Assembly (NCBI RefSeq): GCF_932276165.1
Contig: NC_063984.1
Span: forward strand, 10,795,501 to 10,859,500
DNA length: 64,000 bases
DNA from: Plutella xylostella
Lineage: Eukaryota > Arthropoda > Insecta > Lepidoptera > Plutellidae
Direction: 5' to 3'
A program made the translations under genes and the position numbers. Numbering within the stretch: position 1 is the stretch's first letter; each line of letters begins with the position of its first letter. Below are positions 57,301 through 64,000 of the stretch, in pieces. Under the pieces are notes generated by a model. That model saw only the letters and a list, made by a program, of their open reading frames with translations. It was not told the origin of the DNA and did no database searches.

Positions 57301-57451
57301 GGTTGAAGTTGTTTTCAGTACAGCTATATTTGTAACCGTCGATCACTGGTATGTTCGAACGAATGTTTATCAGTAAGTTACCAACAATAAGCGAGATAAG
57401 ACATTTGTCGATAAAAGGTGAACGGAACCTCGCCCAGTAACAACAGACCAA
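54355..57451 (-). mobile_element. LINE with endonuclease (partial) and reverse transcriptase
   Basis: A single minus-strand frame, 57451-54653 (932 residues), with an AT-rich 3' UTR to about 54355 ending in ATTT-type repeats. It encodes the back half of an APE-type endonuclease (VGDINININ, then CLDHVLVKS and ITDHGAVLFSV). RT follows with NYRPISVLPVLSKILE, QYGFRSGRSTSDAV, FLDLAKAFDTV, GVPQGSILGP and YADDTAVCF, plus a long C-terminal region. The N-terminal endonuclease residues are missing, so the copy is 5' truncated near 57450. The RT frame is uninterrupted, implying recent insertion. CR1/Jockey broad group; exact clade uncertain. Confidence 0.9.
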
Positions 57452-57540
57452 GCTAGTTATTCAATCGTTGATGTGGGCATCGTTTCAAATATGATTACTT
57501 AATCAGCTCTTAACTAATCGATTTATACGATTGAATCCTG

Positions 57541-57990
57541 TGCTCTCTCTCTCTCTCAGCCTTCTGTAGTCCACTGTTGGACATAGGCCTCTCCTAACGA
57601 TCGCCACCCCAAACGGTCACCCGCCATCTGCATCCAGCGGCTTCCCGCTACCTTCCGCAGATCATCAGACCAACGGGTTGGGGGGCGACCGACACGCCGT
57701 TTGCCGACACGGGGTCTCCACTCCAGAACCTTTCTACTCCAGCGGTCGTCGGCTCTGCGGGCTACGTGGCCAGCCCATTGCCACTTCAGCGTGCTAATCC
57801 TTTTGGCTATGTCGGTAACTTTAGTTCTCCTGCGGATTTCTTCATTACGAATCCTATCTCGCAGGGACACGCCTAACATAGCCCTTTCCATAGCACGCTG
57901 AGCAACTCTGAGCTTGTGGATAAGCCCTTTGGTGAAGCACCACGTCTCGGCTCCGTAAGTCATCACTGGCAACACGCACTGTCCTGTGCA
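57541..57990 (-). mobile_element. RTE-type LINE, C-terminal fragment
   Basis: The minus-strand frame 57975-57556 (open a little further upstream) encodes QCVLPVMTYGAETW, KWQWAGHVARR, VGRPPTRWSDDL and RSLGEAYVQQW, the standard C-terminus of RTE-clade LINEs. The 3' end is a short (GA)n run on the minus strand. 5' truncated, without the catalytic RT. Confidence 0.85.
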
Positions 57991-57999
57991 TTCCTATCT

Positions 58000-59108
58000 A
58001 TATCCCCGAAAGTCGACTCTTTGTTTTAGATAGAAAGTAAAAATTCGAGTATTATTCACATCATTATGATGACACTTGCAAGCCCTTTTTAAACAGGCAG
58101 TTCGTTCTATGAATTCGGGCGATAGGGGTTTAAAGATGAGCTCAAAATCCAGTTGGTAAAATCATCATCATAATCATCCTGTAGTCGTGCACTGCTGGAC
58201 AGAGGCCTCTCGTCTAAGAAGCACTACAACACTCTCTGCCACCTTCCTCACCCAGGCACTACCGGCTACTTGCCTAAAGTCATCGGTCCAGCAAGATCAG
58301 CGTTTCCCATTTTAAATTAAAAAATTAAAACGAAATATATTTATTTATTTAGGTTTACACAGATAGTGTATTAAGTAGGTACATTCACAAATACTTTTAA
58401 ATAATAGGGCTATATACAGTACCTTCTTAAGAGTAAACACACCACACATAATTCATATTATAATAAATGTGCTTAGTGACTATTTACTAGATAATTTAGC
58501 AACAGTGTTCTCATATAAATGAAAAATCTTTACGAAAGTTTCCTGCAGATGCAGACAGATAGAAGGTCGACAAAGTGATACTATCAGGGTTCCGTTTTAA
58601 AATTTTATGTACGGATCCCTAAAAATCGCAAAACATACACGCAATAAGTTAACACGGGCACAAATTGCAACCACAGTTTTGCAGCAGTTGCCAAGGTATA
58701 AATAATAATAATAATAATAATAATAAAGCCTTTATTCAATCATAAGTTTTACATACATTGATATTAGTTTAAAGAATTATTGCCAAACAATTAATCATAA
58801 TCATGCAAATATTGACACTGCAAACTAATTATTCATTACAAATTAACAGTTTAAATAAATTAAGTACATTAATACATTACATTTACATTAATAATAATAA
58901 AAAATTATTTACACTATCATGCAAAGTATCAAATATAAAAGTTGAGTTGCCAAGGTATAGTAAATCATAATTTAAAGTCCCTTAGGGTCATTTCGAAGGG
59001 TAATTTCGATTTCATTATTGTGAACCATTTTTGTTAAAAACTTTTGACAATACGTAACCATCCTCTTTCGGTTTACTATACCAGTTTTGCAACACCCTGC
59101 ACATAAGA
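58000..59108. other. Intronic repeats: LINE scrap and (AAT)n-headed LINE tail
   Basis: An RTE-like scrap lies at about 58165-58290 (gtgcactgctggacagaggc). An (AAT)n microsatellite (58698-58728) leads into a LINE-like 3' tail to about 58960. No gene. Confidence 0.5.
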
Positions 59109-59377
59109 CGACCGAATGGCGTAGTGGTTAGTGACCTGACTACTGAGCCGATGGTCCCGGGTTCGATTCCCGGCTGGGGCAGATATTTGTTTAAACACAG
59201 ATATTTGTTCTCGGGTCTTGGATGTGCCCGTAAAATGGCAATAGGCCCGCCCCCTATTACATTGGGACTAACATAACATTCTGGCGAAAAGTGGGTGCAG
59301 CAATGCACCTCTGCCTACCCCGCAAGGGAGTACATTAGTACAAGGCGTGAGTGCGTGTGTGTGTGTGTGTGTGTGTG
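59109..59377 (+). mobile_element. tRNA-derived SINE, full-length copy
   Basis: Nearly identical to 25562-25829, with the same tRNA-like head (gcgtagtggttagtgacctg and gggttcgattcccgg) and body. It ends in (GT)n rather than a T-run. Confidence 0.9.
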
Positions 59378-59719
59378 CACATAAGATGCGTACCTACATT
59401 TTCACAAGGGTTAAAAAAATGTTGTAACAGATCACCAATAAGTTGTCGTATTCCAAACTGATAACAAGATGTAATTGGAGTCGGTACAACTGATTATATT
59501 CCCTACTGATAACGAACACTGCCCACTTGAGCTCTGCATGACGGCTGATAAGGAACTAGTATTCTTTTATCTCTCGTCAATGCGAGCCTGTTTCATTTAG
59601 AATTTTAAACAGAAGTCGGTTAATGTGGCTTTACATAGATACAGACCTATGTTATTTCAAGCTATTTACTTTTTTTATCTCATCATCATCATTGGCCACT
59701 GCATCTTGACAGATGATTG
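59378..59719. other. LINE 3' UTR or spacer
   Basis: Between the SINE and the stop codon of the next LINE. At least the right part is likely the 3' UTR of that element. Nothing else is seen. Confidence 0.35.
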
Positions 59720-61522
59720 TTACAGCGGCTGTGGGTTTTGAGAGCCACATTTTCTCATGTGGCTGAACAGGCCTATACGGGCCTTACACTGCTTGCCACA
59801 TCGGACACAGGCATAATTCGGGTTTGGCGATGCTTCCAGATGTTGATTAAGCCTCTTAGTTTTTAACTTTTCCAACCATTTCCCATCGTGTTTTGATTTG
59901 CCCTGATGCAGCAGTTGTCTCCATACTGGTCTGTCCAATGCCAGGGACTCCCAGTTATCTTTATCTATCTCGAAGTCGTCCATATCGCGCTTGCATGAGT
60001 CCTTGAATCTCAGTAATGGCCGCCCGACTGGTCTGGTAGCATTGGCCAGTTGTCCCAACATCACTCTACGGGGCAGTCTTTCTGTGTCCTGTCTTAGGAC
60101 ATGTCCCAGCCATTGCAGGCGTCTCTGCTTCAGGATGGCAGTAATGCTGGTCGTGCGTGTGGTGTTGAGGACGCATTCGTTCGTAACCTTGTCCCTCCAC
60201 GAGACTCCGATAATTATCCGCAGGCAGCGCATGTGAAATGCGTTAATACGGCGCTCCTGTTTTCTGTAGGTTGTCCAAGTTTCAGAACCATACAGTAAGG
60301 TACTGAGAACGCATGAATTGTACACAAGGACTTTGGTTCGGGTGGCGAGCTTAGAATTTCTCCACACCCTTGTGTACAGCTTTCCAAATGCCGTTGAAGC
60401 TCTGCCAATGCGGGACTCAATTTCTTTGTCATTGGACAAGTTAGACGTGGTTGTTGAGCCTAGGTAGCAGAAGTGGTCAACCACTTGCAGCGTGGACTCG
60501 TTGAGTGTAATCGTAGGCGGAATAGTTGTGCCTTGTGCCATAACGACTGTTTTCCTGGTATTTACACTCATTGAGAACATGTCACATGCCCGACCAAATC
60601 GCGTGACCAGGTGCTGAAGTTCTTCTTCGGTGTTGGCCACAATTGCGGCATCGTCGGCGAAGAGCAGTTCTCTGACGAGTAGGTCAAGACGGTTTCTCTT
60701 GGCCTTCAAAAGGTTTATATTGAAGAGCTTTCCGTCGTGTCTCGTATGCAGGTGCACTCCTTCCTCGGATCCATCAAAGGCAGCAGATAGAAGCGCCGAA
60801 AAGAATATGCCGAAGAGAGTTGGAGCCAAAACGCAGCCTTGCCTTACTCCACGGTTGACGTCAAATGCTGCTGATACATCCCCATCAAAAACAACGCACC
60901 CGCGCATGTTATCATGAAAGGACTTGATTAGGGCGAGCATCTTCGGCGGGCAACCGACTTTATTTAGGACTTCGTAGAGGCCATTTCTGCTGACGGTGTC
61001 AAAAGCCTTGTTTAGGTCAACGAATGCCATAAATAGTGGTTTGCGTTGTTCACGACATTTTTCCTGAAGCTGGCGAAGAGTGAAAATCATGTCAGTTGTC
61101 GATCTGTTTGCGCGAAAGCCACACTGTGACTCTGGGTATACTCTGTCAGCCAAGATATGTAGTCTGGACAGTATGACTCTGGCAAAAGCTTTACCTACGA
61201 CACTAAGCAGTGATATTCCCCTGTAGTTGTCACATACGCCTCGGTCTCCTTTTCCTTTATAAAGTGTGACAATGTTAGCATCCCTCATTTCCTGTGGCAC
61301 AGTGCCCATCTCCCAACAGCGAAGCAGCAGCACGTATAAGGGATTAGTAGCGGCTGGAAGCTTGATCAGCTCAGCTGGTATGTTATCACTGCCTGTACTT
61401 TTCCCGGTTTTTAATGCTTGCAGAGAGCGCAGAAATTCGGCAAATGTAGGGGGTGTATCTAGGCTTTCAAGTGTAGGAAAATGAGGTATAGTTCTAGCAG
61501 CCTCAGGACTGATGTTTACCTC
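59720..61522 (-). CDS. LINE reverse transcriptase and zinc-finger ORF
   Basis: The frame is open from about 61522, with the first ATG-type start near 61333. RT palm motifs FVDLNKAFDTV and FADDAAIV carry the catalytic aspartates. The C-terminal third contains RRLQWLGHVLRQD, RPVGRPLLRFKDSCKRDM, and a final CxxC-(12)-HxxxxC-type zinc-binding motif, followed by a stop at 59720. Confidence 0.87.
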   Translation of the reverse strand, partial: EVNISPEAARTIPHFPTLESLDTPPTFAEFLRSLQALKTGKSTGSDNIPAELIKLPAATNPLYVLLLRCWEMGTVPQEMRDANIVTLYKGKGDRGVCDNYRGISLLSVVGKAFARVILSRLHILADRVYPESQCGFRANRSTTDMIFTLRQLQEKCREQRKPLFMAFVDLNKAFDTVSRNGLYEVLNKVGCPPKMLALIKSFHDNMRGCVVFDGDVSAAFDVNRGVRQGCVLAPTLFGIFFSALLSAAFDGSEEGVHLHTRHDGKLFNINLLKAKRNRLDLLVRELLFADDAAIVANTEEELQHLVTRFGRACDMFSMSVNTRKTVVMAQGTTIPPTITLNESTLQVVDHFCYLGSTTTSNLSNDKEIESRIGRASTAFGKLYTRVWRNSKLATRTKVLVYNSCVLSTLLYGSETWTTYRKQERRINAFHMRCLRIIIGVSWRDKVTNECVLNTTRTTSITAILKQRRLQWLGHVLRQDTERLPRRVMLGQLANATRPVGRPLLRFKDSCKRDMDDFEIDKDNWESLALDRPVWRQLLHQGKSKHDGKWLEKLKTKRLNQHLEASPNPNYACVRCGKQCKARIGLFSHMRKCGSQNPQPL

Positions 61523-61523
61523 C

Positions 61524-62861
61524 TCAGTACAAATTGTTGTAGTGCCGCGCCCAGCGATCTAGTTGGAGGGATTTGTCGCTTATCGGGGACCCGTCCGTGT
61601 CCTTGATGGTCGCACGTTTTCTAGCTACCGGTCCCATGGCCCGCTTGATTCCCTGATGCATGCCTCGAATATCACCAATGTCGTGACAATGTTGTATGGA
61701 TGTGCAGAGGTCTATCCAATACTGGTTCGCACATTGCCGTGCGGTACGCTGGAGGTTTGCTTTAGCAATTTTGAAAGCACTCTTTGTGTGGTCGTTTCCG
61801 TTGGCAACCAGGTTTATATGTGCTTTCCTTTTGGCCTCAACGAGTGGTTGAAGAAGTTCTTCGAACTCTGAATACCAATCTGTCTTCTCTTTAGCCTTCT
61901 TGCCAAATACTCTCTTAGCAGCTACCAGCAGTGTCACCTTTATTTTGTTCCAAAGTGTCTCCAGGTCTATTATTCCTTTGAGGTGGCTGTCCGATAAATG
62001 TTTTTCTATAAATTCATGGAACCTTGTTAGTTGTGCCTCATCTGGTCTACGTGGAATATTGAGAATGGCTTGTCTCTTATTTTTGGTCTTGGAAGCATGA
62101 AACTTTTTGGACGTAAGACGAGTCTTGGCAATGACGAGGGCGTGGTCGGTGTCGCAAATAGCACTGTGGTAAGCGCGAGAGTTAAGCGTATAACGTAAGT
62201 CCCGCCGTCTGGTGATGATGAGGTCTAACTGATGCCAGTGACCCGAGCGAGGATGTTTCCAGGAAACCTTATGTGCAGGTTTGTTTTTAAAATAGGTGTT
62301 GGTGACGCAAAGCTGATGTGTGGCACATAGTTCTAAAAGGCGTTGGCCATTGTCATTTATGTTACCTATTCCATGTTTACCCATGCAGTCTGGCCAGTTC
62401 TCGTTGGACCGACCAATTCTCGCATTAAAGTCTCCAAGTAGGACAAGCTTATCGGACTTGCTTATTCCCTCCATGCACTCGCCCAGGCTTTGGTAGAAAG
62501 CTTCTTTTACATGTGCTTCGGCTTTAAGGGTCGGTGCGTATGCTGATACTACTGTGATTGGACCAGATTCCGTCATGAATCGAACAGTAATTAAGCGTTC
62601 GGATATGCAAACCGGTGATTCAGTGCAGTCTAGCAGATGGTTTCTGATAGCTATGCCAACACCATAGTCACGTCTCTCGCCTTCGTCCCTGCCTTTCCAC
62701 CAGAAAGTGTAGTTTTCCTCGCGCAGACTGCCCTCTCCCGATAATCTCGTCTCCTGCAGGCCCGCCACATCCACACGCATACGAAGCAGTTCTCTGTCGA
62801 TGGTAGTTGTTTTTCGTACCGATGGAATGTCGTCGACAGGTTCATCCTGACCAGGTGTCAT
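61524..62861 (-). CDS. LINE endonuclease domain ORF
   Basis: 445-residue frame. The APE-type endonuclease catalytic motifs are complete if the frame is read from about 62940, because TWNVRTM lies just upstream of or at the first ATG (62861). Motifs in order are QETRL (Glu), SAYAPT, GDFNARIG (Asp, Asn), and DHALV (Asp-His). It ends at a TGA created by the frameshift; the next frame continues with EVNISPEA. Confidence 0.85.
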   Translation of the reverse strand: MTPGQDEPVDDIPSVRKTTTIDRELLRMRVDVAGLQETRLSGEGSLREENYTFWWKGRDEGERRDYGVGIAIRNHLLDCTESPVCISERLITVRFMTESGPITVVSAYAPTLKAEAHVKEAFYQSLGECMEGISKSDKLVLLGDFNARIGRSNENWPDCMGKHGIGNINDNGQRLLELCATHQLCVTNTYFKNKPAHKVSWKHPRSGHWHQLDLIITRRRDLRYTLNSRAYHSAICDTDHALVIAKTRLTSKKFHASKTKNKRQAILNIPRRPDEAQLTRFHEFIEKHLSDSHLKGIIDLETLWNKIKVTLLVAAKRVFGKKAKEKTDWYSEFEELLQPLVEAKRKAHINLVANGNDHTKSAFKIAKANLQRTARQCANQYWIDLCTSIQHCHDIGDIRGMHQGIKRAMGPVARKRATIKDTDGSPISDKSLQLDRWARHYNNLY

Positions 62862-63670
62862 GGTCCTAACATTCCATGTGGCAAAGCGTAGGTCGGTTGT
62901 GTTTGGTGCAATTTTATGTTTTGTTTTGTTGTTGGGTAAATGAATGACTCATCATTTGTACAATTTACTTGCTGCTCTATTTACCCCAATAAAGCACAAC
63001 AATGAGGGACGGGTCAGTACCTAATTGACTGGGGGCTGCCCAGTTTAAGGCGGGCGGTGACTGGCCAATAAGTCGCAATGGACTTTCCCACCGTCGAGAG
63101 ACACCCCTAGCGCTCATAATATACGTCCATTTATATGAGCTTATAACTGGTAACTGTGGCTCTCCGTGTTGTGATCCGTGCCTGGCACGGGTGAAGTGAC
63201 CTCTCCACAAGCGCTGTATCGCCTGGGACACAGTTAAGTGACACAAACTTGCCCAGCATCTGTGGCACTCTCTCGACGTCCCCAGCTGAATCCTCAGGAA
63301 AGAACAAGTCGATACGTGGGGAGCTGGTTTCGTTGCAGGAACTGCCGCTTTTCAAGTTGGACTTTACTCGCGCCTAACGGTATTCCAGATCCGGTGCCTC
63401 TTCCGCCAACATTGCCGTTCCGAAGCCTGTCTTCTCCGCCGCTGTTGCCGTTGAGGTCTTCACCTGTAACCCTAGGCAGGGGACCGTGTTATACCCCACA
63501 GTACTGGGTCCTCACACTGAACTTTGCCATCGCAGCGCCCCGGCCTACTAGGATGCGCAATGCCCACTCCCGCGACGTGGACGCGCCAGATGAGATTTAC
63601 CCAACTGAATAATAGAGAATTGGACTCTATCATTCGTTGGGCCGGGTTAACGATCTTGTATGGGTCCAAG
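62862..63670 (-). other. Probable LINE 5' UTR
   Basis: Moderately GC-rich sequence upstream of the endonuclease frame, unlike the AT-rich intron around it, with no conserved protein in any frame. The composition changes back to AT-rich at about 63670, taken as the 5' end of the element. Confidence 0.55.
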
Positions 63671-64000
63671 AACGAAAGCCTTGCAAAGCTTTTTTTTATC
63701 TATGCATATAAATATCACCTACGACGTTAAAAATAATAGAAATACGCAGTCACTTTGAGATACAGATTCTATTGAACGTGTACTCTCAAAAAGACATTGT
63801 AAGAAGTACCTAGTCTAAGAGCTTGTTTCATGATGCCCAGATATAAGTATTACATACGTATAAAAGGATAAGCTGGGTAGTCCACCGAAATATTTGTATA
63901 CTTACTTATGTATTCTAGCAGAGAGATATCTATAGAAAGATTATAACAAGTCGAAAAGTAAACACTATAAGGGCTTAATACCGAACAGAACACAAATTCT
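63671..64000. other. Intronic sequence to the right edge
   Basis: AT-rich, no feature recognised; presumably still within intron 1 of the FOG/ush gene. Confidence 0.4.

Larger units (their letters stand above)
59720..63670 (-). mobile_element. Nearly complete LINE with endonuclease, RT and C-terminal zinc finger
   Basis: Minus strand. The likely 5' UTR (63670-62920) is followed by an APE-type endonuclease and linker in one frame (about 62940-61524: FATWNVRTM, GLQETRLSG, VSAYAPT, LLGDFNARIG, LDLIITRR, CDTDHALV). RT and the rest follow in a second frame (about 61522-59720: NYRGISLLSVVGKAF, QCGFRANRSTTDMIF, FVDLNKAFDTV, GVRQGCVLAP, FADDAAIV, RRLQWLGHVLRQD). The C-terminus ends in a zinc-finger motif (CVRCGKQCKARIGLFSHMRKC-type spacing). 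One frameshift near 61522-61530 separates the halves; otherwise it is intact. Clade not assigned with confidence. Confidence 0.88.

Noticed and set aside
63131..63669. Frames on both strands at 63.1-63.7 kb as a possible LINE ORF1
   Set aside because: No coiled-coil, RRM or zinc-knuckle pattern was seen, and the frames are short; treated as 5' UTR.

Overview
The window reads as moth or butterfly (Lepidoptera) nuclear DNA. It has AT-rich introns and intergenic DNA, sharply GC-rich coding exons and promoter islands, tRNA-derived SINEs of a lepidopteran type, a mag-like Ty3/gypsy element, several LINE families and foldback MITEs. No bacterial or organellar features are visible. Three host protein genes are supported: (i) lgd/CC2D1 on the plus strand, 14 coding exons from 2920 to 17786; (ii) a KLF10/11-type zinc-finger gene matching cabut on the minus strand, two coding exons from 47150 to 46040; (iii) the first coding exon of a FOG/u-shaped-type gene on the plus strand at 52474-52513, whose remaining exons lie beyond the right edge. 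Two identical tRNA-Ile(AAT) genes lie at 20007-20080 and 31142-31215 (minus strand). Layout. 1-2273: repeats, including a tRNA-like stretch, a tandem duplication and a 5'-truncated LINE. 2920-17786: lgd. Its second intron carries a 6.4 kb LTR retrotransposon on the opposite strand. That element has swallowed an inverted copy of 2 kb of its own pol gene. lgd also has a decayed extra copy of exon 9 and two extra tandem copies of exon 12. 17787-45840: mostly noncoding. It holds the tRNA genes, a small hAT element with clean 8-bp target duplications, SINEs, MITEs, a 1 kb direct duplication, several TATA or GC-rich promoter-like islands, and eight TGACGTCA (CRE/ATF) sites between 20.7 and 47.5 kb. 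45840-47520: cabut and its GC-rich promoter. 48-52 kb: sparse, with a 5S-rRNA-derived SINE. 52.2-64 kb: the FOG/ush promoter, first exon and first intron; the intron holds three minus-strand LINE insertions, one of them nearly complete. How the genes relate. lgd encodes an endosomal ESCRT-III (Shrub/CHMP4) regulator that affects Notch signalling. cabut and u-shaped encode transcriptional regulators. From memory, cabut and u-shaped also lie close together near the tip of Drosophila chromosome arm 2L, so their proximity here may be conserved microsynteny. All assignments come from reading the sequence; no database search was run.
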